From positions 1 to 48,849 of the forward strand of contig JAIEPH010000083.1 in NCBI GenBank assembly GCA_019749805.1: a stretch of 48,849 nucleotides of DNA, in the 5' to 3' direction. The notes under the pieces were generated by a model. That model made no database searches. It was not told where the DNA came from and was given only the letters and a program-made list of their open reading frames with translations. Below are positions 15,610-23,564 of the stretch, in pieces. Source of the stretch: Mycobacteriaceae bacterium. GTDB taxonomy: Bacteria; Actinomycetota; Actinomycetes; Mycobacteriales; Mycobacteriaceae. Made by a program: the position numbers and the translations under genes. Positions within the stretch are counted from its first letter, which is position 1. The number at the start of each line of letters is the position of its first letter.

Positions 15610-15909
15610 TCAACTGAGGCTGCGGGCCGTGCAGACGTCGTACTCGGCCACCGACACGGCGAGGATGGCCGCCCCCTGTTCGCCGCCGACACCGCTGCCA
15701 CGGAACTCCTCGACCGAAGCCTGCGACTCCCAGCGTTCGAGGATGTTGATCCGTCCGGCGTCGAGAAGGTCGGCCGACAACGCGAAGTCCCGACAGCCCG
15801 CGGTCGCGCGGGCCTGACGGACGACTTCCACGCACCCCGCCAGGTATTCGTCGCGCCGCTGGGGGTCGACGACGAGATGACCCGCGACGATGACCTCTTG
15901 CACGACCAC
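15610..15909 (-). CDS. Antibiotic biosynthesis monooxygenase (ABM) domain protein
   Basis: A 99-residue ferredoxin-like domain. VIVAGHLVVDPQRRDEYLAG, the central DFALSADLLDAGRINILERW and ESQASVEEFRGS follow the ABM pattern. Members act as dimers in quinol/anthrone oxidation, heme degradation or as ligand-binding proteins. The start is GTG at 15909 with a perfect AGGAGG 5 bases upstream. No neighbouring gene suggests a substrate; the gene after it is the mycolic acid synthase, about 390 bp away. Confidence 0.85.
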   Translation of the reverse strand: MVVQEVIVAGHLVVDPQRRDEYLAGCVEVVRQARATAGCRDFALSADLLDAGRINILERWESQASVEEFRGSGVGGEQGAAILAVSVAEYDVCTARSLS

Positions 15910-16011
15910 AACGACCTCCTATGTGCACCGCGGTGACTGCAGTGGAGACTGCGACGACCGGCGGAACTCATCGACTTCCCGGAACCGGCGCGCGGTAGTA
16001 AGCATGAAGGC

Positions 16012-16317
16012 ATGAACCTGCGAGACGTTTCAGCACTGCGCGACGCCACACACCCCGACGCCTCACGCGTGTACGGACAGCCGCACGAAACCGCGGACGG
16101 CACGACAGTCATACCGGTGAGCAGGGCGCGCGGCGGCGCCCTCGGGGTGTTCGTCGTCAAAGACGGCGAGGCCTCATGGGTTCCCGCCGCCGACACCACC
16201 CGCATCGCGCTGCTGGGCATCTGTGTCGGACTCGTCTCGGCCGCATGCGCCGGCATAGCTATGGTTCGTCGCCCGCCGTGGCCCGACCTGCACGGCGATA
16301 TCTCGTCGCGGTTGTAG
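16012..16317 (+). CDS. Short GerW/YtfJ-like protein with C-terminal membrane span
   Basis: A 101-residue protein. VYGQPHETADGTTVIPVSRA followed by GGALGVFVVKDGEASWVPA resembles the core of GerW (YtfJ) sporulation-type proteins, with the Gly-rich linker cut short. The C-terminal LLGICVGLVSAACAGIAMV is a membrane span. ATG at 16012 has AAGG two bases upstream, which is close. The last 59 bp are antisense to the end of ccdA. Mycobacteria carry such proteins without sporulating; their role is unknown. Confidence 0.7.
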   Translation: MNLRDVSALRDATHPDASRVYGQPHETADGTTVIPVSRARGGALGVFVVKDGEASWVPAADTTRIALLGICVGLVSAACAGIAMVRRPPWPDLHGDISSRL

Positions 16318-17158
16318 TCCTCGCGCGCACGGCCACGAGCACGACTGCGAGCGCGGCCACCAGCGCCACCCACGGCCACGCTCCGTGTTGATGTGTCCAG
16401 CCGGCTATCGCACCTTGTATCCGGCCGGCGGCGGCGATCACTGGATCAGTCGGGTCACCGTTGGCGGTGAACAGCCGCACCTCGTAAACGCCGTAATAGC
16501 TCACGTAAAGACCGACCACGACAAGCAGCGCGCCACTGATTCGATTGAGGTAAGGAATGATTCGGCGCATCCGGTCGGCGACCGCTGAACTCGCCACGAC
16601 GGCGGCAACGGCCAACGCGCCCACCACCAATGTGAATCCGGCGGCGTAGGCGACGTAGACGAGCGCCCCGCCGACTTGCGAATCACCCTTCAACGCCATC
16701 CCGGTGACCGCGAGGAAGGGGCCGATCGTGCAGGACAACGACGCGACGGCGTAGCTGAGGCCGTAGCCGAACATCGAGCCCAGGCGCGCAGTCGGCGCCG
16801 AACGCGTGTGCACCGTCGGAATCAGCGCCGCGAAGTCGCGGCCGAGCAACAACCAGACGCCAAGGGCGACGAGGACCACGCCGATGACCACCGTGACGTA
16901 CGGCAGGTAACGCTGCACCGTCGATGCCGCGGCGATCGTCAGCAGTCCGAACGTGCCGAACACCGCGACGAAGCCGAGCGCCATGGCCGCGGTCGCCGCG
17001 ACGGCACGGCCGAGCGCGGTGAGCGCGCCGCCTCGTTCGCCTTTGGCGTCGCCCCGCACCACCAGCGCCAGATAGGCGGGCAGCATCGCAAAGCCGCACG
17101 GATTGAGCGCGGCGACCAACCCGGCGGCGAACGCCAGACCGATCAGATCTTGGTCCAC
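16259..17158 (-). CDS. CcdA/DsbD-type transmembrane electron carrier
   Basis: A 299-residue polytopic protein of the CcdA family. The two redox cysteines sit in the expected places: Cys21 in LNPCGFAMLPAYL on helix 1 and Cys143 in SLSCTIGPFLA on helix 4. It should carry reducing electrons across the membrane to the secreted thioredoxin encoded 13 bp upstream (mpt53). The C-terminal about 70 residues add a further span and a basic tail. The pairing matches Rv2877c-Rv2878c of M. tuberculosis, recalled rather than searched. Its 3' end overlaps a convergent GerW-like gene by 59 bp. Confidence 0.9.
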   Translation of the reverse strand: MDQDLIGLAFAAGLVAALNPCGFAMLPAYLALVVRGDAKGERGGALTALGRAVAATAAMALGFVAVFGTFGLLTIAAASTVQRYLPYVTVVIGVVLVALGVWLLLGRDFAALIPTVHTRSAPTARLGSMFGYGLSYAVASLSCTIGPFLAVTGMALKGDSQVGGALVYVAYAAGFTLVVGALAVAAVVASSAVADRMRRIIPYLNRISGALLVVVGLYVSYYGVYEVRLFTANGDPTDPVIAAAGRIQGAIAGWTHQHGAWPWVALVAALAVVLVAVRARTTTATRYRRAGRATAGDEP

Positions 17159-17171
17159 GCGCGACGTCCGG

Positions 17172-17675
17172 CTAGGCGAGCGCCGCTACCCGATCGGACA
17201 GTTCCTCCAGGGGCATCGCCGAGGTCGGATTGTTCACGAACGACGACGAGCCGTCCGCGCGGTAGAAGACGTAGGCAGGCTGCCAGGGCACGTCGTAGCG
17301 CGCCCAGATGGAGCCGTCGGCATCGTTGAGATTCGTGAAGTCGAGTTGGTACTTCGATACGAACCCCTGCATGGCCGAAACGTCGGAGCGGGCCGCGATC
17401 CCGACGAAGGTGACGCCGGGGTTGGCTGCGGCGACCTGGCTGACGTTCGGCGCCTCGGCGTTGCAGAACGGGCACCATGGCGTCCAGAACCACAACACTG
17501 CAGGCTTGCCGATCAGGCTCGCACCCGAGAACGGCGCGCCGGACAGGCTCGTACCGGTGAACTGAAGGCGGTCGTCGGCGAGGGCGGCGGGTGGACTGAC
17601 GAGGCCGAACGCCAGCAGGGCGGCCAGCCCTGCGATCAGCACCGGCCGACCAATCCGCAAGAACCGAAGCCTCAT
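17172..17675 (-). CDS. mpt53: Secreted thioredoxin-like protein Mpt53 (DsbE-like)
   Basis: A 167-residue precursor closely resembling M. tuberculosis Mpt53/Rv2878c: RLQFTGTSLSGAPF, PAVLWFWTPWCPFCNAEAP, FTNLNDADGSIWARY and VPWQPAYVFYRADG all recall that protein. The active site is WCPFC (Cys68, Cys71). A signal peptide spans residues about 1-34 with a PPAALA-D cleavage site. Mpt53 is an extracytoplasmic disulfide oxidoreductase. ATG at 17675 has AGGAGA 6 bases upstream. It is transcribed with ccdA. Confidence 0.93.
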   Translation of the reverse strand: MRLRFLRIGRPVLIAGLAALLAFGLVSPPAALADDRLQFTGTSLSGAPFSGASLIGKPAVLWFWTPWCPFCNAEAPNVSQVAAANPGVTFVGIAARSDVSAMQGFVSKYQLDFTNLNDADGSIWARYDVPWQPAYVFYRADGSSSFVNNPTSAMPLEELSDRVAALA

Positions 17676-17775
17676 CTCGATCTCCTCCCGGGCAAGGTGC
17701 CGCACATGTATGGCCTGAGCACACACTCCTACACACGCTACGGCGGCCGAAGTGGTTCACCGCCGAATCGCCTAA

Positions 17776-18657
17776 TCAGTTCTGCCGCGGTAATAGTTCA
17801 GTCACAAACCGGTCGATGAACTGCGATGGGTTGGAACGGCCAACAGGCCGGATGACGAACTTGCTCAATCCCGCTTCGAGGTAGGTGTCGAGTTGACGGT
17901 GCAGGCGCGACCAGCTGTCGGCGATGAATTCCGACGGGTCCACGTCCGGTCTGCGGCGGCGGATCGCGGCGGCGACCTCGTCGGGCAGGGCACTGTCGGA
18001 CACCGCGAGGTTGATGCCGTAGTGGTCGGCGTCGATTTCTCGGCCCGCCTGCTCGGCTGCCTGTTGGATCTGTTCGCGTCCGGCTCGCGCTTCGCCTGGA
18101 GTCAGAAAGCTGCCGAGCCACCCGTCGCCGAGCCGGCCGATGCGCCGAAAGCCCGCGGGCGCCGAGCCGCCGAGCCAGATGTCCAGCGCCTTGACCGGAC
18201 GGGGGGCTACACCGACCGAACTCACGGTGTAGTAGTCACCGGTGAACGAGACATCGTCTTGTTCCAGAACGGATCTCAGCAGTCGCAACGATTCGTCGAA
18301 CACCGCGGCCCGTGCACCGTCGGGGACGACGAAGATCTCCCGTTCCCCCGGGATGGCGGGCCGCAGGCCGAACACCGGGAGCACCCGCTTGGGCGCGAGT
18401 GCAGCCAATGACGCCAGCTGTTTTGCGACAAGCACCGGATGGCGGCCCGGCAGCACCGCGACCGAGGTGCCGACCTTCAGGTTGACCGTCCGTGATAGTG
18501 CGTGCGCCATGCCGATGAACGGGTCCACGGCCTTGCTGTAGACGAGTTCGGAGAACCACACTGAATCCACGCCCGCCGACTCGAGATGGTCGACGATCCC
18601 GGACAGTTCGTCCGGGCCGGTTTCCGCACCCAATCCGACACCGAACCGAATCTTCAA
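17776..18657 (-). CDS. LLM-class F420-dependent oxidoreductase
   Basis: A 293-residue luciferase-like TIM-barrel enzyme. MKIRFGVGLGAETGPDEL opens the barrel; VDSVWFSELVYS, GTSVAVLPGRHPVLVAKQLA, RVLPVFGLRP and LDIWLGGSAPAGFRRIGRLG are typical of the actinobacterial F420 subgroup and recall the family named after MSMEG_3544, which also lies beside mpt53. Such enzymes move hydride to or from F420; the substrate is unknown. The start is TTG at 18657 with perfect AGGAGG 6 bases upstream, so an upstream start at 18744 is rejected. Confidence 0.88.
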   Translation of the reverse strand: MKIRFGVGLGAETGPDELSGIVDHLESAGVDSVWFSELVYSKAVDPFIGMAHALSRTVNLKVGTSVAVLPGRHPVLVAKQLASLAALAPKRVLPVFGLRPAIPGEREIFVVPDGARAAVFDESLRLLRSVLEQDDVSFTGDYYTVSSVGVAPRPVKALDIWLGGSAPAGFRRIGRLGDGWLGSFLTPGEARAGREQIQQAAEQAGREIDADHYGINLAVSDSALPDEVAAAIRRRRPDVDPSEFIADSWSRLHRQLDTYLEAGLSKFVIRPVGRSNPSQFIDRFVTELLPRQN

Positions 18658-18765
18658 ACCGTGCCTCCTGGACTCTGCGGTAATGCTACGGAACGCCCGG
18701 TCGACCCCCTTGCTACCGTGCAAAGTGCGTGAACGCAAAGGCATTTACCGACGGCAGGAGTAGCG

Positions 18766-19230
18766 ATGGACGGATCGGTGACGGTGTCGATGGCGGCGCC
18801 CGCGGAGAAGATCTGGAATCTGATCGCCGACGTACGCAACACCGGCCGCTTCTCACCGGAGGTGATGGAAGCGGAGTGGGTCGGCCCAGCGACGGGTCCT
18901 GCGCTGGGTGCCCGTTTCCGCGGGCACGTCAAGCGCAACGAAATCGGTCCGGTCTACTGGACGACGTGCGAGGTAACCGCCTGCGAGCCGGGACGCGAAT
19001 TCGGCTTCGCCGTTTTGCTCAACGGTAAGGCGGTGAACAACTGGCACTATCGGCTCGCGGAAACCGACAGCGGAACCGATGTCACCGAATCCTTCCGGCT
19101 CGATGACTCGCTCACCATGAAGCTCTTCTCGATCTTCGGCGGGCAGCTGCGTCGTCGCCGCAACATCCGTGACATGCGCAAGACTCTGGAGCGGATCAAG
19201 GCCGTCGTCGAGGCACCGGACGCTGCCTGA
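18766..19230 (+). CDS. SRPBCC (START-like) family protein
   Basis: A 154-residue protein of the polyketide cyclase/dehydrase type, with a helix-grip hydrophobic pocket. SVTVSMAAPAEKIWNLIADV, RFSPEVMEAEWVG and GARFRGHVKR match the fold. It ends in a basic helix (GQLRRRRNIRDMRKTLERIK). It probably binds a hydrophobic ligand or catalyses a cyclisation; nothing more can be said. The ATG has GGAG 6-7 bases upstream and is divergent from the LLM oxidoreductase. Confidence 0.83.
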   Translation: MDGSVTVSMAAPAEKIWNLIADVRNTGRFSPEVMEAEWVGPATGPALGARFRGHVKRNEIGPVYWTTCEVTACEPGREFGFAVLLNGKAVNNWHYRLAETDSGTDVTESFRLDDSLTMKLFSIFGGQLRRRRNIRDMRKTLERIKAVVEAPDAA

Positions 19231-19242
19231 CCGCGGGGCCTG

Positions 19243-20205
19243 CTAGAGACCGCGCAGACGACGCACGCGATCGCTGATCGCCCGCCGCGACACAGCCGCC
19301 TCGTGGGCCAGGGTCTCGAACGCATGGGGGCAGCCCGGGTACACGTGCAACTCCGTCGGGACGCCCGCGTCACCCAGCCGTCGCGCATATTCGATGTCCT
19401 CGTTGCGAAACACGTCGAGATCACCGACGTCGATGTAGGTGTCGGGTAAACCGGTGAGGTCCTCGGCGCGCGCCGGTGCCGCGTACGGCGAAACGTGGTC
19501 TCCGCCGGCGTGCTCGCCGAGCAGCGCACCCCATCCGGTGAGGTTGTCGTCGTAGGTCCACGTCAGGAACGGCAGTAGATCCGGATTGGGCGTCGTGGGC
19601 CGGTCGTCGAGCATCGGATAGATCAGGATTTGTTGTGCGACAACGGGACCGCCGCGGTCCCGCGCCAGCAGGCAGACCCCAGCCGCCAGCCCGCCGCCCG
19701 CGCTATCGCCCATCACCGCCAGGCGTGCGGGGTCGACGCCGAGGCCGGCCGAATGTTCGGCCATCCAGACCAGCGCGCGGTAGCAGTCCTCGACTGGCGT
19801 CGGGTCTGGATGCTCGGGCGCGACGCGGTAGTCGACCATCAGCATCGGCACGCCCGAGGCCGCGACATACTCCCGCATCGCCAGGTCGTAGAGGACACCG
19901 ATTTGTTCGAGGCTGAAGATCATGCCCCCACCGTGCAGATAGAGCGCGGCGCTGCCGGGGCCGGGACTGCCTGACGGGTGATACCAGGTGAGATCCAGGG
20001 TTGCGCCGTCCGCAGCGGTCATCGTGTGATTTTCGGTCTCGATGCCTGCGGTCGGTGCCCGTCTGGAGCCGACCAGATCAAACATCCGGTGGCCACTGAT
20101 GCGCCGCGCTTCGACGTCGCCGACGGCTGCGGGCTCTGACTCGCCGACTTCTGCGAACAACGGCGCCATCTCCGCGAGTACCTGCGCGTCGATACCGAGT
20201 GTCAT
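19243..20205 (-). CDS. Alpha/beta hydrolase, hormone-sensitive-lipase (Lip) family
   Basis: A 320-residue esterase. The HSL oxyanion motif LYLHGGGMIF (His91-Gly94) and nucleophile elbow GDSAGGG (Ser168) are intact; Asp in DVGDLDVF (near 265) and His in CPHAFE (near 294) complete the triad. MLMVDYRVAPEHPDPTPVED is the classical HSL stretch. It should hydrolyse short to medium acyl esters, like mycobacterial LipH/LipN types. It has no signal peptide. It is convergent with the SRPBCC gene, 12 bp apart. Confidence 0.9.
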   Translation of the reverse strand: MTLGIDAQVLAEMAPLFAEVGESEPAAVGDVEARRISGHRMFDLVGSRRAPTAGIETENHTMTAADGATLDLTWYHPSGSPGPGSAALYLHGGGMIFSLEQIGVLYDLAMREYVAASGVPMLMVDYRVAPEHPDPTPVEDCYRALVWMAEHSAGLGVDPARLAVMGDSAGGGLAAGVCLLARDRGGPVVAQQILIYPMLDDRPTTPNPDLLPFLTWTYDDNLTGWGALLGEHAGGDHVSPYAAPARAEDLTGLPDTYIDVGDLDVFRNEDIEYARRLGDAGVPTELHVYPGCPHAFETLAHEAAVSRRAISDRVRRLRGL

Positions 20206-20429
20206 GGCAGCGACAGTAACGTGGATGAAGGTGACACTGCAGGCGCTTTCGTACGGTCCTCGTTGCCTGCCTCATCGCTCGTGAGGTCGGATGTGACCGT
20301 CGCGCAGAGGGTTTCCGCGGTGACCGGTTGCTGCTGGGTTCGGCGCCCCTGCAGGGATCGCGGCGGTGACGAAGTTCGAGACGCTCAGTGGTACGGGCTG
20401 AAAAGCCTTCCGCGTCCCGCTTCCTTTGG

Positions 20430-20443
20430 TAGAACAGGTTCTA
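20430..20443. promoter_or_regulatory. KstR-consensus operator
   Basis: TAGAACAGGTTCTA matches the KstR consensus TNNAACNNGTTNNA at every fixed position and is a near-perfect palindrome. It lies 57 bp before the first tandem NTF2 gene. KstR is the TetR repressor of cholesterol catabolism in mycobacteria. Binding is inferred. Confidence 0.7.
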
Positions 20444-20499
20444 GTCCCCTGCGCTACGCGCGTGGGCCCATCATTTCGCGAGCCAAGGGAGTCACCGCG

Positions 20500-21003
20500 A
20501 TGAGCAAATGGTCACGTGAAGAACTCGAAGAGGCCTGGCGCCGCTACCAGGAATCCGTCGTCGACGTCGGAAAGACTTGGGACTGGTCCAGTTACGCCGA
20601 CCATTTCACCGAGGATGCGCGCTACGTCGAGCATGCGCTGGGCAACATGGAAGGCCGCGAGAACATCCGCGAGTGGATCGTCTCGACAATGAACACCTTC
20701 CCCGGCAGCGAGATGCCGACCTATCCGGTCGAGTGGTACTCGATCGACGTCGACAAGGGATGGGTCATCTTCAAGAACATCAACACCATGCGGGATCCGG
20801 GCGACGGGAGCGTCCACGGCGCCGGCGTCATCACCGTGCTGGAGTACGCCGGTGATGACAAATGGAGCTACGAAGAAGACGCCTACAACCCGATGAACTT
20901 CATGTTGATGATCCAGCAATACATCCAGCGCAGCCACGAACTCGGCACGATTTCCGACGACGCCAAGGCATTCGCCAAGAACATGAACTGGGAACTGACC
21001 TGA
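20500..21003 (+). CDS. NTF2/SnoaL-fold protein, first tandem copy, KstR box upstream
   Basis: A 167-residue protein, MSKWSREELEEAWRRYQE at the start. The NTF2 pattern is clear: DWSSYADHFTEDARYVEHAL, the REWIVSTMNTFPGSEM helix and strands VEWYSIDVDKGWVIFKNIN. Asp/Glu in HFTEDARYVEH line the expected pocket mouth. Ketosteroid isomerase has this fold, and a KstR-consensus box lies 57 bp upstream, so a sterol-derived ligand is plausible but unproven. AAGGGAG is about 8 bases before ATG 20500; the longer frame to 20221 runs through the operator and is rejected. A gapless paralogue follows 16 bp later. Confidence 0.87.
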   Translation: MSKWSREELEEAWRRYQESVVDVGKTWDWSSYADHFTEDARYVEHALGNMEGRENIREWIVSTMNTFPGSEMPTYPVEWYSIDVDKGWVIFKNINTMRDPGDGSVHGAGVITVLEYAGDDKWSYEEDAYNPMNFMLMIQQYIQRSHELGTISDDAKAFAKNMNWELT

Positions 21004-21019
21004 CGTTTAGGAGAGACAC

Positions 21020-21523
21020 ATGAGTCGGTGGTCACGCGAGGAGATCGAGGAAACCTTCCAGCGTCACCAGGATCTGGTCGTCGAGATCGGCGAGTCGTGG
21101 GAGTGGGCGCGCTACGGCGAACTGTTCACCGAGGATGCGACCTACGTCGAACATCTCTACGGCAAGATGGCGGGACGCGACAAGATCAGCGAGTGGATCG
21201 CGTCGACGATGGACACCTTCCCCGGTAGTGAGATGCCGTTCTACCCGGTCATGTGGTACTCGATCGACGTGGAGAAAGGTTGGGTCTTCAGCGAAATCAT
21301 GAACCGGATGAAGGATCCCGGCGACGGCACCATCTACGAAGCCCCGTGCATCACGATCTTGCGGTACGGCGGCAACGGGATGTGGCACAACGAGGAGGAC
21401 GCTTACAACCCGACGAACTTCCTTCCGATGGTCCAGGGCTACATCCAGCGCAGCCACGAACTCGGAACCATCTCCGACGACGCCAAGGCATTCGCCAAGA
21501 ACATGAATTGGGAACTGACCTAA
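21020..21523 (+). CDS. NTF2/SnoaL-fold protein, second tandem copy
   Basis: A 167-residue paralogue of the preceding gene, aligned without gaps at an offset of 520 bp. Conserved stretches include SRWSREEIEETF, LFTEDATYVEHLYGKM and DTFPGSEMPFYPVMWYSIDV. The last 84 bp differ from the first copy at only about five positions, far fewer than the middle of the gene, which suggests gene conversion. AGGAGAG is 4 bases before the ATG. It must share the KstR-boxed promoter of the first copy. Its stop overlaps the convergent monooxygenase gene by 4 bp. Function is unknown; two different copies could form a heterodimer. Confidence 0.87.
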   Translation: MSRWSREEIEETFQRHQDLVVEIGESWEWARYGELFTEDATYVEHLYGKMAGRDKISEWIASTMDTFPGSEMPFYPVMWYSIDVEKGWVFSEIMNRMKDPGDGTIYEAPCITILRYGGNGMWHNEEDAYNPTNFLPMVQGYIQRSHELGTISDDAKAFAKNMNWELT

Positions 21524-23454
21524 CGGATCACGAAGTCCTTCGGATTCGGCTCCCGCGTCCAGGTCCAGTAGTCGACGAGACGCCACGGGCTCAGTGTGTG
21601 GATTTCGCCGAAGCTGTTCTTGAAGAACGAATGCTTGATGGTCGGCTGTGACCAGACCATCTTGGCCATCTCGGCCTGGCTGCGCTCATGCCAGTCCGTC
21701 GTCTTCTCGACCGTCGGCTCGATCGTGTCGTGTCCGCCCTCGATGAGCAACTCCAGACACTCGCTGATGTAACGCATTTGGCACTCGGAGTGGAAGATCA
21801 GGCTGCCACCGCTTGCCAGCCAGGTGCCGGGACCGTTCATGCAGAAGAAGTTCGGGTAGTCCGGAATGGTGATACCCAGATACGCCGCCGGCCGCTCCCC
21901 CCAACGCTCGCTGAGGATCTCACCGTCCCGACCGCGAATAGTCATGGGCCACAACATCTTGGTGTGCTCGAAGCCGGTGGCGTACACGATGACGTCGGCC
22001 GGATATCGGGTGCCGTCCTCGGTGACGACCGCGTCGGCTTCGATGTGGTCGATACCTGTGCGCACCAACTCGACGTTGTCTCGGGTCAGCGTTTTCAGCC
22101 AGCTGCCGTTGTCCTGCAGGGTGCGTTTGCCGGTCGCCGGATAATCGGGCACGACCTTGGCCGCCAGATCGGCGTCGTCGCCGACCTGACTGGTGATCCA
22201 CTCGGTGAACATGATCCGCGTGATCTCGCTGATCTCGCTGACGGCCTTCTGCTGGTCCGGATAGTCGGGGTCGACGCGGGCCGCGTCCAGTCCCTTGTCG
22301 CACCCCGGCCAAAAGATCAGGAAGCGGTACCAGCGGCCGTAGAACGGAAGGTGGCGAAGCGCCCACTGGACACCGGGCCCCACCTTCTCGTGGTAGTTCG
22401 GATTCGGGAACATCCATTGCGCGGTGCGCTGAAACACGGTGAGACGGTTGACGTCCGCAGCGATCGTCGGGGCGATCTGGAATCCACTGGCGCCGGCGCC
22501 GATCATCGCGACGTTCTTGCCGCTCAGATCGACCGAGTGGTCCCATTCGCTGGAATGGAACGCCGGTCCGGCGAAATCCTGCTGGCCGTCGATGTGCGGT
22601 GTGTGCGGCCGATCGAGCTGTCCGACCGCGCTGATCACCGCGCGGGCGGTGAGCTCCTTCGTCGCACCGTCGCGGTCGCGCGCGCGGACCGTCCACGTCG
22701 CGTCGGCGTCGTTCCACGAAGCCTCCGTCACCTCGGTTTCCCAGAGGACGTGCGGCTCGATGTCGTACTTCTCCATCACACCATGGAAGTACGACTGCAG
22801 CTCCGGCTGCTCGGCGAAGAAGTGTGTCCAGTGATCGGTCGGCTCGAAGCTGTAGCAATAGAAGTGATTTCCGACGTCGACCCGCGCGCCGGGGTAGGTA
22901 TTCGCGTACCACGTACCGCCGACGCCCGCGTTCTTCTCGACGATCGTGAACGGAATCCCGGCTTCCTTGAGCCGGATCCCCGCCAGCAGTCCGGATTCAC
23001 CGCAGCCGATCACCACGACGGGGAAATCTTCGCGGGCGGATTCGGCCACCTCGCCCGTCGCCCTGGCGTCGCGGCCGTCCAGCTCCATTTCCTCGAGCAC
23101 CATCGGTACGTACTCGGCGGGCACCGGCTCGCACACCAGCCACTGCATCATCTCGTGGAGCAAATCGGCGCTGACGGGTTCGGGCTCCGGACAGCCTCGG
23201 TCGCGGTAGTCGGCGATGACCTCCAGGGCGATCTTGCGGACCGCGGCCTTGTCCTCTTCGGACATATAGCCCTGGACTTCGTTGAGGAACAGGCCTGCCG
23301 GCTTCAATCCACCGCGGATCAGCGACGGGTCGCCGGACATGTGCACCAGCGACAGCATCAGGGTCGGGATGCTGACGTCCAGCAACGCTTCGGCTATTTC
23401 ATCGTCCGTCGCCGTAAAGGGTTGTCCGGCATGTGGGTTACGTGGCTTGGGCAC
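21520..23454 (-). CDS. Flavin-containing Baeyer-Villiger-type monooxygenase with N-terminal extension
   Basis: A 644-residue FAD/NADPH monooxygenase. The FAD Rossmann motif VVVIGCGESG (Gly150-Gly155), the BVMO fingerprint FAGPAFHSSEW (294-304, pattern FxGxxxHxxxW) and the NADPH Rossmann motif IGAGASG (318-324) are all intact, and VIVYATGFE lies later. About 140 residues precede the FAD domain (LLDVSIPTLMLSLVHMSGDP), a form seen in some mycobacterial BVMOs. These enzymes turn ketones into esters or lactones. It is convergent with the KstR-boxed NTF2 pair and divergent from CYP124, which suggests sterol or branched-lipid oxidation. The GTG at 23454 has no obvious ribosome site. Confidence 0.9.
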   Translation of the reverse strand: MPKPRNPHAGQPFTATDDEIAEALLDVSIPTLMLSLVHMSGDPSLIRGGLKPAGLFLNEVQGYMSEEDKAAVRKIALEVIADYRDRGCPEPEPVSADLLHEMMQWLVCEPVPAEYVPMVLEEMELDGRDARATGEVAESAREDFPVVVIGCGESGLLAGIRLKEAGIPFTIVEKNAGVGGTWYANTYPGARVDVGNHFYCYSFEPTDHWTHFFAEQPELQSYFHGVMEKYDIEPHVLWETEVTEASWNDADATWTVRARDRDGATKELTARAVISAVGQLDRPHTPHIDGQQDFAGPAFHSSEWDHSVDLSGKNVAMIGAGASGFQIAPTIAADVNRLTVFQRTAQWMFPNPNYHEKVGPGVQWALRHLPFYGRWYRFLIFWPGCDKGLDAARVDPDYPDQQKAVSEISEITRIMFTEWITSQVGDDADLAAKVVPDYPATGKRTLQDNGSWLKTLTRDNVELVRTGIDHIEADAVVTEDGTRYPADVIVYATGFEHTKMLWPMTIRGRDGEILSERWGERPAAYLGITIPDYPNFFCMNGPGTWLASGGSLIFHSECQMRYISECLELLIEGGHDTIEPTVEKTTDWHERSQAEMAKMVWSQPTIKHSFFKNSFGEIHTLSPWRLVDYWTWTREPNPKDFVIR

Positions 23455-23564
23455 CCAAGAGTGCTATCACGGTTTCTTCCGCGAGGCCACGAAAGCCACC
23501 CGAAACGCCGCGTATTTGGGGCCTTTTCCATTCCCCGGGCCATCGGCGGCTTACGCTCCGAACC

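Noticed and set aside
20221..20499. N-terminal extension of the first tandem NTF2 protein
   Set aside because: It would run through the KstR-consensus box and has atypical Cys/Arg-rich sequence; a good ribosome site precedes the ATG at 20500.
23455..23564. KstR box between the BVMO and CYP124 genes
   Set aside because: No AACNNGTT core exists in this spacer.
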